Notes: a model not told the origin generated them from the letters alone. Numbered from the stretch's first letter, positions 46,987-57,546 are shown. The stretch: 64,000 bases of DNA from Lysobacter arenosi (GCF_016613475.2 NZ_CP071517.1:2852001-2916000); one strand, 5' to 3'. Translations and numbers: made by a program.

Positions 46987-49053
46987 ATGAAACCGCTGCT
47001 GATCGAACTGGGTACCGAAGAACTTCCCGTCAAGGCGCTGCCCGGCCTCGCCCAGGCCTTCTTCGATGGCGTGATCGATGGCCTGCGCAAGCGCGGCGTC
47101 GCCTTCGCCCGTGGCGAATCCAAGCCGCTGTACACGCCGCGCCGCCTGGCCGTGCTGCTGCCCGGCGTCGCCGACGAACAGCCGGAACAGAAGTCCGAGG
47201 TGCTCGGCCCGTACCTCAACATCGCCCTCGACGCCGACGGCCAGCCGACCAAGGCCCTGCAGGGCTTCGCCGCCAAGGCCGGCATCGACTGGACCGCGCT
47301 GGAGAAGACCAGCGACGGCAAGGGCGAGCGCTTCGTCCACCGCGCCGTCAAGGCCGGTGAGCGCACCAGCGCGCTGTTGCCGGAAATCCTGCGGGAGGCC
47401 ATCGCGGCCATGCCGATCCCCAAGCCGATGCGCTGGGGCGATCACGACTATGGCTTCGCCCGCCCCGTGCACTGGCTGGTGGTGCTGCACGGCAAGGACG
47501 TGGTCGATGCGCAGATCTTCGGCGTGACCAGCGACCGCATGAGCCGCGGCCATCGCTTCATGCATGACAAGCCGGTCTGGTTCAGCACGCCCGGCGACTA
47601 TGTCGAGTTCCTGCGTGGCGCCAAGGTGCTGGTCGACCCGGACGAGCGCCGCGAACGCATCGTGCTGGAGGTCAACGCCGCCGCGACCGCGGCTGGTGGC
47701 AGCGCGCGCATCGACAGCGGCATCCTCGAGGAGGTCAACGGCCTCACCGAGTGGCCCAAGGCGGTGTCGTGCAGTTTCGAGCGGCAGTTCCTGGCAGTGC
47801 CGCAGGAAGCGCTGATCGCCACCATGGAAACCAACCAGAAGTTCTTCCCGGTGCTGGACGCCGAAGGCAAGCTCAGCGAGCACTTCATCGGCATCGCCAA
47901 CATCGAGTCGCGCGACGAGAGCGAAGTGCGCAAGGGCTACGAGCGCGTGATCCGCCCGCGCTTCTCCGATGCCAAGTTCTTCTTCGTCGAGGACATGAAG
48001 CAGGGCCTGTCGGCGATGAACGACGGCCTGAAGACGGTCAAGTACCAGGACAAGCTCGGCTCCATCGCCGACAAGGTCGCCCGCGTTGCGACGCTGGCCG
48101 AGATGGTGGCCGCGCAGGTCGGTGTCGACCCGCAGCAGGCGCGCGAGGCCGCGCTGCTGGCCAAGGCCGACCTGCAGTCGCGCCTGGTCGGCGAGTTCCC
48201 GGAACTGCAGGGCATCGCCGGTCGCTACTACGCCGCGGTCGAAAACCATCCGCTGGAAGTCGCCCACGCCCTCGACGAGGCCTACATGCCGCGCTTCGCC
48301 GGCGATGCGATCGCGCCGAGCCCGCTGGGCCAGGTGCTCGCCATTGCCGAGCGCCTGGACACGCTCGCCGGCGGTTTCGCCGCGGGCCTCAAGCCCACCG
48401 GCAACAAGGACCCGTTCGCACTGCGTCGCAATGCGCTGGGCCTGGCGCGCACCCTGCTCGAAGGCGGGCACGACGTGGTGCTGCACGACCTGGTCGAGCG
48501 CGCGCTGTCGCTGCAGCCGGTCCAGGGCAAGGACATCAGCAGCTACGACATCACCAGCTTCGTCTACGACCGCCTGCGCGGCTATTACGCCGACCGGGGC
48601 GTGGCCGGCACGCAGTTCGACGCGGTCGAGAACGTCGCGCACGACTCCTTGCCGGACTTCGACCGTCGCCTCAATGCCATCGGCGAGTTCGCCAAGCTGC
48701 CCGAGGCCGAGGCACTGGCCGCGGCCAACAAGCGCATCCGCAACATCCTGCGCAAGGTCGAGGGCGTCGTTCCCGACGCGATCGATCCGGCCCTGTTCGT
48801 CGAGCCGGCCGAGCGCGAGCTCGGCGAGGCCGTCGACAGCGCGGTGGCCGATACCGATCCGCTGCTCGACGGCCGCGATTATGTGGCCGTGCTCGGTCGC
48901 CTTGCGCGCCTGCGCCCGCAGGTCGATGCGTTCTTCGACGGCGTGATGGTGAACGTCGACGATGCGAGCATCCGCAACAACCGCCTCGCCCTGCTCAAGC
49001 GCCTTTCCGAGCGGCTGGGCAGCGTGGCCGCGATCGAGCACCTGTCGATGTAA
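46987..49053 (+). CDS. glyS: Glycyl-tRNA synthetase beta subunit
   Basis: 688 residues, the normal length. The N-terminal body begins [20 protein letters not shown], the HD-like region shows [17 protein letters not shown] and [17 protein letters not shown], and the anticodon-binding C-terminus ends with [20 protein letters not shown]. Cotranscribed with glyQ. The first base of its ATG is 22 bases after the glyQ stop. The next gene starts after a gap of 88 bases with GC-rich inverted repeats. Confidence 0.97.
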   Translation: MKPLLIELGTEELPVKALPGLAQAFFDGVIDGLRKRGVAFARGESKPLYTPRRLAVLLPGVADEQPEQKSEVLGPYLNIALDADGQPTKALQGFAAKAGIDWTALEKTSDGKGERFVHRAVKAGERTSALLPEILREAIAAMPIPKPMRWGDHDYGFARPVHWLVVLHGKDVVDAQIFGVTSDRMSRGHRFMHDKPVWFSTPGDYVEFLRGAKVLVDPDERRERIVLEVNAAATAAGGSARIDSGILEEVNGLTEWPKAVSCSFERQFLAVPQEALIATMETNQKFFPVLDAEGKLSEHFIGIANIESRDESEVRKGYERVIRPRFSDAKFFFVEDMKQGLSAMNDGLKTVKYQDKLGSIADKVARVATLAEMVAAQVGVDPQQAREAALLAKADLQSRLVGEFPELQGIAGRYYAAVENHPLEVAHALDEAYMPRFAGDAIAPSPLGQVLAIAERLDTLAGGFAAGLKPTGNKDPFALRRNALGLARTLLEGGHDVVLHDLVERALSLQPVQGKDISSYDITSFVYDRLRGYYADRGVAGTQFDAVENVAHDSLPDFDRRLNAIGEFAKLPEAEALAAANKRIRNILRKVEGVVPDAIDPALFVEPAERELGEAVDSAVADTDPLLDGRDYVAVLGRLARLRPQVDAFFDGVMVNVDDASIRNNRLALLKRLSERLGSVAAIEHLSM

Positions 49054-49141
49054 TGCCAACCCAGGCCGCGGCTGCAATGCGCCGCGGCCGGCTCACGGAT
49101 TGTTCACTGGCTGACGGATGAAGCCCGGTTATCCTGCATTG

Positions 49142-50929
49142 ATGCGCCCCAAGTACCGTCTGTTGGCCACCGCCGTGTTGACGATCGCCGCAGCCGGGAA
49201 CGCCCAGGCGGCGAAGGTCACGGCTGTCGATATCCGGGGCCTGGGCGAGGTTGAAACGCTGAACGTGCGTGGCGCCTTGTCGCTCGTCCAGGCGATCGGC
49301 AAGGACCTGTCCGGACGCCGCCTTGGCTACCTGGTCCGCGAAGCCGATGACGAGACGCGCGAGGCGCTGGAGCCGTTCGGCTACTACTCGCCGAAGATCG
49401 AAGTCACGCGCGAAGGCAGCGGCGACAACACCAAGGTGATAGTCACTGTCGCCCTCGAGGAGCCGGTGCGCGTGCGCCGCGCCGACATCGCCATCATCGG
49501 CGAGGGCAGCGAAGACAGATACCTGAAGGAAGACCTGGCGGCGTTCAGGCCGCAAACGGGCGACATCTTCGACCACGCGCTTTACGAGGCCAGCAAGACC
49601 AAGATCACCCGGCGCCTGGCCGAGCGCGGTTACTTCGATGCCGACTTCACCTCGCGCAGGGTCGAGGTCACGCGCGCGCAGCATGCCGCTGACATCGACC
49701 TGGTATGGACCAGCGGCGGCCGCTACGACATGGGTCCGATCACCTTCGTGCAGACGCCGCAGACGATCATCCGCAACAGCCTGCTCGACAAGCTGGTGTA
49801 CTGGGAACAGGGCAGCTACTACCACCAGGGCAAGCTAGATCGCTTCCGCGAATCGCTGGCGCGGCTGGACTACTTCTCCTCGATCGAAATCGAGCCAGAT
49901 CCCGAGAAGGCCGTCGACAACCAGGTGCCGGTCGCAGTGACCCTCACGCCCGCCAAGCGCACCGTCTACACCGCCGGTGTCAGCTACGGCACCGACAGCG
50001 GTGCCGGTGTGCGGCTGGGCATGGAGCGCCGTTACGTCAACGATCGCGGCCACAAGGCACTGGGCCAGATCGACTGGACCGAAACGCGCAAGACCGCGAC
50101 GGTGCAGTACCGCATTCCCGCCTTCGCCTGGCTCGACGGCTGGTACACCTTCAGTGCCCAGTACTACGACGAGCAGAGCGATTACATCGACACGCGCAAG
50201 GTCGAGCTGGTCGCCAGCCGCAGCGGCCAGATCAGCCGACGTCTCAATGCGATTGCCTCGATCCACGCACTGCGCGAGCGTTGGGCGTATGTCGCCGACG
50301 ACGATGGCGACGTCAGCACGCCGGTGCAGTACCGCAACGCCACGTTCCTGTATCCGTCGCTGCGCGGTGATTACATCGATGCCGACGACCGCATCTTCCC
50401 GCGCAAGGCGATCGGCATCACGCTGGAGGTGCGCGGTGGCCTGGAAGGCGTCGGTTCCGATGCCAACTTCCTGCAGACCTGGGGCGTGGCCCGCTGGTAC
50501 CACGGCATGGGCGCGAACAATCGCCTGATCGTGCGTGGCGAAGCCGGCGGCACGTTCACCAACGCGCTGGTCGACATGCCGCCGAGCCTGCGCTTCTTCG
50601 CCGGTGGCGACCGCAGCATCCGCGGTTATGCCTACCGTGAAGTCGGGCCGTCGACCATCGGCAGCGACGGCAAGAAGTACGCGCTGGGCGCCAAGAACGT
50701 GCTGACCGGCTCGGTCGAGTTCGAGCATTACTTCAACGACACCTGGGGCGCGGCCGGCTTCGTCGATGCCGGCGATGCCTTCGACGACACGCCGGACATC
50801 CACACCGGCGTAGGCTTCGGCGTGCGCTGGAAGTCGCCGGTGGGACCGGTGCGGTTCGACATCGCACACGGCCTGAAGGACCCGGACTCGCAGTACGAGA
50901 TCTACCTCAACATCGGCGCAGACTGGTGA
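49142..50929 (+). CDS. tamA: TamA, outer-membrane component of the translocation and assembly module
   Basis: 595 residues from ATG 49142 (or 603 from 49118). A signal peptide (LLATAVLTIAAAGNAQA) is followed by three POTRA domains (about 28-260; for example LTPAKRTVYTAGVSYG at the end) and a 16-stranded Omp85 barrel with the conserved FFAGGDRSIRGYAYREVGP (L6/VRGF-type motif) and the terminal strand ending GADW. It inserts and translocates outer-membrane proteins together with TamB. TamB follows immediately. Confidence 0.95.
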   Translation: MRPKYRLLATAVLTIAAAGNAQAAKVTAVDIRGLGEVETLNVRGALSLVQAIGKDLSGRRLGYLVREADDETREALEPFGYYSPKIEVTREGSGDNTKVIVTVALEEPVRVRRADIAIIGEGSEDRYLKEDLAAFRPQTGDIFDHALYEASKTKITRRLAERGYFDADFTSRRVEVTRAQHAADIDLVWTSGGRYDMGPITFVQTPQTIIRNSLLDKLVYWEQGSYYHQGKLDRFRESLARLDYFSSIEIEPDPEKAVDNQVPVAVTLTPAKRTVYTAGVSYGTDSGAGVRLGMERRYVNDRGHKALGQIDWTETRKTATVQYRIPAFAWLDGWYTFSAQYYDEQSDYIDTRKVELVASRSGQISRRLNAIASIHALRERWAYVADDDGDVSTPVQYRNATFLYPSLRGDYIDADDRIFPRKAIGITLEVRGGLEGVGSDANFLQTWGVARWYHGMGANNRLIVRGEAGGTFTNALVDMPPSLRFFAGGDRSIRGYAYREVGPSTIGSDGKKYALGAKNVLTGSVEFEHYFNDTWGAAGFVDAGDAFDDTPDIHTGVGFGVRWKSPVGPVRFDIAHGLKDPDSQYEIYLNIGADW

Positions 50930-50936
50930 GGTGGTC

Positions 50937-53900
50937 ATGAGCGAACAGACACCGCAAGGCAGCAACCAGACGCCCCCCGACCCGCACGAGGAGCGCATCG
51001 CCGAGCTGCGCCAGCGCCGCCGCGCACGCCTGCGCTGGCTGGCGATCCGCGCGAGCCTGCTTGCCGGCGTGCTGACGCTGGCGCTGGCCGCCTTCGTCTA
51101 CTGGCTGCTGACCACGATCGGCGGTCGCGACCTGTTGCTGGCGCAGATCGTTTCGCGGCTGCCGGAGAACGCGGCGCTGTCGTGGCGCTCGGTCGACGGC
51201 CCCCTGACCGGCCCGCTGACGATGAACGGCGTGCGCTTCACCTATGACCGCATCGTGTTCACCGCCGACCGCGTGCACCTGGATCCGGCGATCCGGCCCT
51301 TGATCCGCAAGCGCCTGCGCCTGGATGCGTTGCAGATCGCCAATGCGCACCTGGAGCTGCCCAAGAGCGACGAGCCGTTCGAGCTTCCACGCTGGCCGGA
51401 GGTGCTGCCGGAGATCGCGCCACCGCTGGAACTGCAGGCCGACGACGTGCGCGTCGATCGCTTCCTGGTCACGCAGGAAGGCGAGGAGCTGATCGACATC
51501 CGCACCCTGCGCACCGGCCTGGATGCGCAGCAGGGCAAGCTGCATGTCGAGCGCCTGTACCTGGACAGCAGTTACGGCCGCTTCAACCTCAACGGCGACT
51601 ACGTGCCGCGCGAGGACTACCGCACCAACCTGACCGCGAGCGGCCTGCTCGCCGCCGCCGATGGCCGCACGCCGGCGCGCATCGGCCTGGTCGCGCGCGG
51701 CGACCTGTCACGCATGAACGTCGCCATCGCCGGCCACGTTCCCGCACCTCTGCATGCGAGCCTGGTGCTGCACGGCAAGGACGATCCGCACTGGAACGTG
51801 GTCGTCGATGCCGAAGGCCTCGACCTGGGCCTGGTCACGGCCGCCGAGAAGAGCGACGACGACCAGCTGCTGATCGGCAGCTTCAGCGCCGACGGCGTTG
51901 GCGGCAACGCCAACCTGCGCGGCGAGTTCCGCCAGGGCGACCTGGTCGCCACCGTGCTGCCGTCGAAGGTGCGCCTGGAGAACCAGGTGCTCGACGTGCA
52001 ACCGCTCGCGCTGCGCGTGTTCGATGGCGCGGTGACGCTGCGTGGCCATGCCGATTTCAAGGATCCGGAGAACGCCAGCTTCCGCTTCGCGGTGAACGCA
52101 CGCGAGCTGAAGTGGGGCGGCGAGAAGAGCACGGCGCAGACATCCGGCGGGGCGGCGGAAGCATCGCCGATGATCGGCGCCGATGCCGACCTCGGCTTCG
52201 CCGGCACGCTCAAGGCCTGGGCGGCGATCGGCAACGCGACACTCAGTCGCGATGGCGAGAAGGCGCTGGTGCAGTTCGATGGCCGCGGCAACGACGAACG
52301 CATGCTGCTCAAGACGCTCAAGGCGACGATGCCCAGCGGCAGCCTCGATGGCAGTGGCAGCGTGGCCTGGGCGCCGGCGCTGGGCTGGGACATCAATGCC
52401 CGCCTTGCCGGCTTCGATCCCGGCTACTTCGCGCCGGAGTGGAAGGGCTCGATCAACGGCCAGCTGGCGACGAAAGGCTCGACGCGCGACGACGGCGGAC
52501 TCGAGATCGGCGTTGACGCGACCAATCTCGGCGGCCGCCTGCGCAACCGCCCGCTCAAGGGACAAGGCCGCTTCACCATGCACGGCGCCGGCACGACCGG
52601 CGGCGAGACCGCCTACGAAGGCGATGTCGCGCTGTCGCTCGGCGGCAGCCGCATCGATGCCAAGGGCAAGGTCGCCAGCAATCTCGACGTCGACGCGAAG
52701 TTCTCGCCACTGGTGCTGAGCGACCTGTTGCCCGACGGCGCCGGCACGCTGCGCGGGACGCTCAAGCTCAGTGGCCCGCGCACGGCGCCGGACGTGGTCG
52801 CCGACCTCACCGGCAGCGGCCTCAAGTACGGCGACTACCGCGCCGATTCGCTGAGCGCGAAAGGCCGGCTGCCGTGGCAGCGCGGCAACGGCGCGATCGC
52901 GGTGCGCGCCAGCGGTCTCGATGTCGGCGTGCCGGTGTCCTCGCTGACATTGGATGCGCGCGGCGCCGTCGAAGCCCTGCAAGTGCAGGCGCAGGCGCGC
53001 GGTGACATCGGAACGCTCGAGTTGTCGGGCAATGCGAACAAGCGCGGTACGACCTGGGAAGGCGCACTGGCCAGCTTCCAGTTGGCGCCAGCCAAGGGCG
53101 CATCGTGGCGGCTGCAGCAGGCCGCGCGCTTCCGCTGGGACGGCCGCAATGGCGCGTTGAGCAACAGCTGCTTCGCCTCCAGCGGCGGCGGTTCGCTGTG
53201 TGCCAGTGCCGACTGGCCACGGCGTGGTCTCGACCTGCGCGGCCAGGGCCTGCCGCTGACCCTGCTGGTGCCCTACCTGCCCGAGCGCGAGGAGCGCCGG
53301 CCATGGCTGCTGCGTGGCGAGATCTCGCTCGAGGGCCAGCTGCGCCCGGTCGGCAACGCCTGGCGCGGCCAGTTCAACCTGCGCTCGGCCGGTGGTGGCC
53401 TGAAGAACAGCGAGCGCGCGCGACGCGAGATGCTCAGCTACGACAACCTCGTCCTCAATGCGACCTTCGATCCCCGGCGCATCAATGCCGAGCTGAGCAC
53501 GGCGTTCAACAGCGGTGGCCACATCGACGCGCGCATCACCACCGGCTGGGACGACTTCGCGCCGATCGCCGGCGAGGTGTCGGTCAACACCGACGAGCTG
53601 GTGTGGATGGAACTGTTCTCGCCGGACATCGTCGAACCCAAGGGCCGGCTCGATGCACGCATCACCCTGGCCGGTACGCGTGCGCGTCCGCAGCTGGGCG
53701 GCCAGGCGCGGCTGTCGCAGTTCACCACCGAACTGCCGTCGTTGGCGATCGTGCTGGAGGACGGCGATATCCGCCTCAACGCCCAGCCCGATGGCAGTGC
53801 GCGCATCGATGGCCTGGTGCGTTCGGGTGAAGGCATCCTCAATGTCGACGGTTCGCTCAACTGGCAGAACATGGACGCGCCGCTGACGCTGACATTGCGC

Positions 53901-54818
53901 GGGCAGAACGTGCTGGTGTCGGACACGCGCGACCTGCATGCGGTGGCCAGTCCCGACATCCAGGTGCGCTACGCCGCAGGGCAACCGTTGCAGGTCACCG
54001 GCACGGTGACCGTGCCGTCGGCGAAGATCGACCTGGAGCGGCTCGACCAGGGCGTGTCGGCGTCGCCCGATGTCGTCGTGCTCGATCCGGAGGACCCGGA
54101 GAACACCGGCGCGACGCCGCTGGAGCTCGACCTGACCCTGGCGCTGGGCGACGACGTGCGCCTCAACGGCTTCGGCCTGGACGGCAGCCTGGGCGGCAAG
54201 ATGCGCGTGCGCTCGCATCCCGGCCGCGAGATGACCGCCAGCGGCCAGCTGAGGGTGCAGGGTCGGTACAAGGCCTACGGGCAGGAACTCGACATCACCC
54301 GCGGTGAGTTGTCCTGGTCGAACGGTCCGGTCGCCGACCCGATCCTCAACATCCGCGCCGAGCGCGTCGTCGGCGATGTCACCGCCGGCGTCGACATCCG
54401 CGGCCGCGCCAGTGCGCCGACCGCGAACGTCTGGTCGGATCCGGCCAGTTCGCAGTCCGAGGCGCTGGCCTACCTGACCCTCGGCCGCCCGCTGGCCAGC
54501 GCCAGCACCGACGAAAGCAAGCAGCTCAATGCCGCCAGCGCCGCGCTGTCGGCCGGCGGCAGCCTGATCGCCTCGCAGCTCGGCGCCAAGCTCGGCCTCG
54601 ATGATGCCGGCGTCAGCGACAGCCGCGCGCTCGGCGGCAGCGTGCTGGGCATCGGCAAGAACATCTCACCGCGCCTGTATGTCGGCTATGGTGTGTCGCT
54701 GCTCGGCACCGGCCAGGTGGTGATGCTGAAATACCTGTTGCGCAAGGGCTTCGACGTGCAGATCGAATCGAGCACGCTGGAGAACCGCGCGTCATTGAAC
54801 TGGCGCAAGGAGAAGTAG
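50937..54818 (+). CDS. tamB: TamB, inner-membrane-anchored envelope bridge protein (DUF490)
   Basis: 1293 residues from the ATG at 50937 (a GTG at 50931 is in frame). An N-terminal membrane anchor (about 37-62, ASLLAGVLTLALAAFVYWLL) leads to a very long repetitive beta region (AsmA/VPS13-like groove) and the C-terminal DUF490 domain with PILNIRAERVVGDVTAGVDI and SQSEALAYLTLGRPL. It spans the periplasm to TamA and contributes to outer-membrane lipid transport. The TamA stop is seven bases upstream, so the two are one operon. Confidence 0.95.
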   Translation: MSEQTPQGSNQTPPDPHEERIAELRQRRRARLRWLAIRASLLAGVLTLALAAFVYWLLTTIGGRDLLLAQIVSRLPENAALSWRSVDGPLTGPLTMNGVRFTYDRIVFTADRVHLDPAIRPLIRKRLRLDALQIANAHLELPKSDEPFELPRWPEVLPEIAPPLELQADDVRVDRFLVTQEGEELIDIRTLRTGLDAQQGKLHVERLYLDSSYGRFNLNGDYVPREDYRTNLTASGLLAAADGRTPARIGLVARGDLSRMNVAIAGHVPAPLHASLVLHGKDDPHWNVVVDAEGLDLGLVTAAEKSDDDQLLIGSFSADGVGGNANLRGEFRQGDLVATVLPSKVRLENQVLDVQPLALRVFDGAVTLRGHADFKDPENASFRFAVNARELKWGGEKSTAQTSGGAAEASPMIGADADLGFAGTLKAWAAIGNATLSRDGEKALVQFDGRGNDERMLLKTLKATMPSGSLDGSGSVAWAPALGWDINARLAGFDPGYFAPEWKGSINGQLATKGSTRDDGGLEIGVDATNLGGRLRNRPLKGQGRFTMHGAGTTGGETAYEGDVALSLGGSRIDAKGKVASNLDVDAKFSPLVLSDLLPDGAGTLRGTLKLSGPRTAPDVVADLTGSGLKYGDYRADSLSAKGRLPWQRGNGAIAVRASGLDVGVPVSSLTLDARGAVEALQVQAQARGDIGTLELSGNANKRGTTWEGALASFQLAPAKGASWRLQQAARFRWDGRNGALSNSCFASSGGGSLCASADWPRRGLDLRGQGLPLTLLVPYLPEREERRPWLLRGEISLEGQLRPVGNAWRGQFNLRSAGGGLKNSERARREMLSYDNLVLNATFDPRRINAELSTAFNSGGHIDARITTGWDDFAPIAGEVSVNTDELVWMELFSPDIVEPKGRLDARITLAGTRARPQLGGQARLSQFTTELPSLAIVLEDGDIRLNAQPDGSARIDGLVRSGEGILNVDGSLNWQNMDAPLTLTLRGQNVLVSDTRDLHAVASPDIQVRYAAGQPLQVTGTVTVPSAKIDLERLDQGVSASPDVVVLDPEDPENTGATPLELDLTLALGDDVRLNGFGLDGSLGGKMRVRSHPGREMTASGQLRVQGRYKAYGQELDITRGELSWSNGPVADPILNIRAERVVGDVTAGVDIRGRASAPTANVWSDPASSQSEALAYLTLGRPLASASTDESKQLNAASAALSAGGSLIASQLGAKLGLDDAGVSDSRALGGSVLGIGKNISPRLYVGYGVSLLGTGQVVMLKYLLRKGFDVQIESSTLENRASLNWRKEK

Positions 54819-54858
54819 CGCGTCGTGCTAGCCTGCCCGCTCCCCGGGGAGGACGACC

Positions 54859-55572
54859 ATGCGCACGACACTGCTGGCACTGCTGTTTCTGGTTCCAACT
54901 CTTGCGCTGGCCGGTACTCCGCTGCCCGATGGGCCGCACCTGGTGGTCACCGGCGAGGGCAAGGTTTCGGCCAAGCCCGATTCGGCACGCATACGCTTCG
55001 ATTTTTCCAGGCGCGCTTCACGCCCGCTGCCGGCCAAGCAGCAAGTCGATGCGGCGGTGAACGCGCTCCTCGATGGCCTGCATGGATTTCCGATCAAGGC
55101 CGACGATGTGAGGGCCTCCGATCTGTCGGCATCCGAGGACATCGACTACAACGACGACGGCAAGCCGGTTTCCAACGGATTCCTTGCCGAGCGCAACGTG
55201 ACGGTGGTGCTCAACGACCTGACCCGCCTCAACGAGTTGCTGGATTTCGGACTGGATGCCGGCGCGAGCGGAATCGGCAATGTCGAGTTCGCCTCAAGCC
55301 ACGCCAAGGCGCTTCGCGACGATGCCAAGCGCAAGGCTGTCGACGATGCCCGTCTGCGCGCGGGTGAGCTTGCCACTTCGTTCAACGCCCAGATCGGCCC
55401 CGTCTACAGCATCAACAGTCTTTCTGCGAAGCTGCAAGAGGGATATCGGTACGGCGAGTCCACCACCCTCGACTCCATCACGGTCACAGGCACCCGTGCG
55501 CAGGGCCGCTACCTGCAGCCGGAAGTCGAGTACCGCGAGTCGATCCAGGCGGTGTTCGAACTGAAGCGCTGA
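54859..55572 (+). CDS. SIMPL-domain (DUF541) exported protein
   Basis: 237 residues. It has a signal peptide (LLALLFLVPTLALA) and a DUF541/SIMPL domain, with HLVVTGEGKVSAKPDSARIR near the start, LAERNVTVVLNDLTRLNELL in the middle and KRKAVDDARLRAGELA near the end. Members may be oxidative-stress or interleukin-receptor-like proteins in name only; the function is not defined. It starts 40 bases after tamB with ribosome-binding site GGGGAGGA and is likely cotranscribed. Confidence 0.88.
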   Translation: MRTTLLALLFLVPTLALAGTPLPDGPHLVVTGEGKVSAKPDSARIRFDFSRRASRPLPAKQQVDAAVNALLDGLHGFPIKADDVRASDLSASEDIDYNDDGKPVSNGFLAERNVTVVLNDLTRLNELLDFGLDAGASGIGNVEFASSHAKALRDDAKRKAVDDARLRAGELATSFNAQIGPVYSINSLSAKLQEGYRYGESTTLDSITVTGTRAQGRYLQPEVEYRESIQAVFELKR

Positions 55573-55638
55573 GGCAACGGCTAGAATCCTGCCGTGCCTG
55601 CGTCACGGCGACGGCGGCATGATATGGACTGGTGATTG

Positions 55639-56151
55639 ATGACCCTCATCCTGCAGACGCAACGGCTCAACCTGCGCGAGCTCAATGAACTCGATGCACC
55701 CTTCATCCTCGAGTTGCTGACCGATCCGTCGTTCCTGGAGAACATCGGCGACCGCGGCGTGAGCGACCTCGACAGCGCGCTGAATTACATCCGCACCGGT
55801 CCCGGCGACAGCTATGCGCGCAATGGCTATGGCCTGTGGCTGGTCGAACTGAAGGACTCAGGCATTCCGGTCGGCACCTGCGGCCTGATCCGCCGCGACA
55901 CGCTGCCGGCCGCCGACATCGGCTACGCATTCCTTCCGCGACACTGGGGACAGGGCTACGCGGTCGAGGCCTGCGCGGCAGTGCGCGACCGCGCGCTGCG
56001 CACTCTGGCGATGCCGCAGTTGCTGGCGATCGTGTCGCCCGGCAACGATGCCTCGATCAAGGTGCTGGAGCGGATCGGGCTGAGCTTTCGCGAAATGGTG
56101 CAACTGGGCGCAGATGCCGAACAGTTGAAGCTGTATTCGCTGGACGCATGA
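55639..56151 (+). CDS. GNAT acetyltransferase, RimJ/RimL-like
   Basis: 170 residues from the ATG at 55639; a TTG is directly upstream. It begins LQTQRLNLRELNELDAPFIL, the RimJ/RimL-type start, and motif A is ADIGYAFLPRHWGQGYAVEA. The C-terminal SPGNDASIKVLERIGLSF completes the fold. It may modify a ribosomal or other protein N-terminus; the substrate cannot be named. Confidence 0.88.
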   Translation: MTLILQTQRLNLRELNELDAPFILELLTDPSFLENIGDRGVSDLDSALNYIRTGPGDSYARNGYGLWLVELKDSGIPVGTCGLIRRDTLPAADIGYAFLPRHWGQGYAVEACAAVRDRALRTLAMPQLLAIVSPGNDASIKVLERIGLSFREMVQLGADAEQLKLYSLDA

Positions 56152-56167
56152 CGACCCGCGACCGTGG

Positions 56168-56254
56168 CTAGTTCGCCAACAGTTTGATCAGCCCGGCGAT
56201 GAGGCACCCGCTCCACAGAAGCGAGAGAGTTACCCGTTTGAATCGACGCTCCAT
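56168..56254 (-). CDS. Candidate 28-residue single-span membrane microprotein
   Basis: An ATG at 56254 is preceded, seven bases away, by AGGGGG. The frame encodes MERRFKRVTLSLLWSGCLI then AGLIKLLAN and stops with TAG. A basic N-terminus (Arg-Arg, Lys-Arg) followed by about 18 hydrophobic residues fits a small inner-membrane protein with the N-terminus inside. It lies in the gap between the acetyltransferase gene and the second YgjP-type peptidase gene. It would be translated from the same strand as that peptidase. Confidence 0.5.
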   Translation of the reverse strand: MERRFKRVTLSLLWSGCLIAGLIKLLAN

Positions 56255-56407
56255 CTCCGATCCCCCTGATCGTGCGAATTCCTGCGCACGTTGTACCCAA
56301 GGATTGTGTCCTTCGGTAGACAGCCGAGACTTATTCTCATAAGGGCGACGGATGCCCGCGCGCCAGCCAAGCGTGACGCAAATCCCACTTCTCCCGCGCC
56401 GCTGAAT

Positions 56408-56902
56408 TCACCTGCCGGCATCGAGATGCGTCAGGAACAGCCGCAGATCGAACTCCAGCTGGTGGTAATCCGGCTCCATGTGCGTGCACAGCTGGTAGAA
56501 GGCCTTGTTGTGATCGGTCTCTTTCATGTGCGCAAGTTCATGGACGACGATCATCTTCAGGAACTCGGCCGGCGCATCGCGGAACACCGTGGCGATGCGG
56601 ATCTCGCGGCTGGCCTTGAGCTTGCCGCCGTGCACCCTGGAGATCGCGGTATGGGTGCCCAGCGCATGCTTCATCACCTGCAGCTTGCTGTCGTAGACCA
56701 CCTTGCCCAGCGGCACCGCCTTTCGCATGTGCCGGTCCTTGAGCGCCTGCACGTACTCATACAGCTGTCCGTCGCTGCGCACGGCGTGGGCCTGGGCGTA
56801 CTTGTCGGCCAGCATCGCGCCCAGCCGGTCCTGCTCGATCAGTTCGCGCACCCGCTCCTGAACGTGTGGCGGATAGCCGGCGAGGTACTTCAGCGGTTCC
56901 AT
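56408..56902 (-). CDS. YgjP-type metallopeptidase-like protein (second copy)
   Basis: 164 residues from the ATG at 56902. The zinc site is VVHELAHMKETDHNKAFY (HExxH with a later His). It is shorter than the copy at 38593-39393 and lacks the WGS-containing part, so it belongs to a different subgroup. It may be a SprT-like or YgjP-like hydrolase. It is divergent from the DUF2058 gene, with 70 bases between the starts. Confidence 0.85.
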   Translation of the reverse strand: MEPLKYLAGYPPHVQERVRELIEQDRLGAMLADKYAQAHAVRSDGQLYEYVQALKDRHMRKAVPLGKVVYDSKLQVMKHALGTHTAISRVHGGKLKASREIRIATVFRDAPAEFLKMIVVHELAHMKETDHNKAFYQLCTHMEPDYHQLEFDLRLFLTHLDAGR

Positions 56903-56972
56903 CGGTGCGGGGCGGGTGCGAAGGGGTCGGAGGGTATGATGGGCCCGAAATCCCCAGGCACGAATCAGCGAC

Positions 56973-57527
56973 ATGGCGAAGGCGAATCCCCTTCAGGAAC
57001 AACTGCTCAAGGCGGGCCTGGTCAAGAAATCCAAGGTGGCCGAGGTCGCGCGCGAGCAGAACAAGGCCCGCCATGCCAAGGGACCGTCCGGCCCCGGCGA
57101 GATCCAGCTGGAAGCCGAGCGTGCGCGGGCCGAGAAGGCCGAACGCGACCGGACACTGGCGGCAGAGCGCAAGGCGCAGCTGCGCGTCGCCGAACTGCGC
57201 GCCCAGGCGCGACAGATCATCGAGGACAGGAAAGTCCCGCGTTCGGGTGAGAGCGAGTACCGCTTCACCGTGGACGGCGCCATCCGCACGCTGCTGCTGA
57301 ATGCGGACCTGCGCAAGAAGCTGTCCACCGGCGCCCTTGTGATCGCCCGCCTGGACGACCGCTTCGAACTGTTGCCGCGCGAGGCCGCCGACAAGGTGCG
57401 CGAGCGCGATGCCGGCATGATCGTGCTCGACCACGGCCAGGACGCGGGCACGGATCCTGCCGCTGCAACGTCCGAGGACGACGCGTACTACGCGCAGTTC
57501 CAAGTGCCCGACGACCTGGTCTGGTAG
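56973..57527 (+). CDS. DUF2058 family protein (YaiL-like nucleoprotein)
   Basis: 184 residues. It starts MAKANPLQEQLLKAGLVKKS; a long charged helix (about 35-85, rich in Ala, Arg, Glu) follows, then a C-terminal alpha/beta domain with RFTVDGAIRTLLLNADLRKK and RDAGMIVLDHGQ. The family is annotated as a nucleoprotein or polynucleotide-associated enzyme without proof. It is convergent with the alternative oxidase gene, 20 bases apart. Confidence 0.85.
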   Translation: MAKANPLQEQLLKAGLVKKSKVAEVAREQNKARHAKGPSGPGEIQLEAERARAEKAERDRTLAAERKAQLRVAELRAQARQIIEDRKVPRSGESEYRFTVDGAIRTLLLNADLRKKLSTGALVIARLDDRFELLPREAADKVRERDAGMIVLDHGQDAGTDPAAATSEDDAYYAQFQVPDDLVW

Positions 57528-57546
57528 TAGCGCGGTCCAGTCGCCC

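Noticed and set aside
46834..49077. Open frame of about 747 codons opposite glyS
   Set aside because: Antisense shadow of an established synthetase gene.
49054..49141. GC-rich inverted repeats between glyS and tamA as a terminator
   Set aside because: Stems are present but without a T-run, and the two genes could be cotranscribed; not reported as a separate feature.
51708..54218. Open frame of about 836 codons opposite tamB
   Set aside because: Arg/Ala/His-rich shadow without signal, membrane or domain signs.
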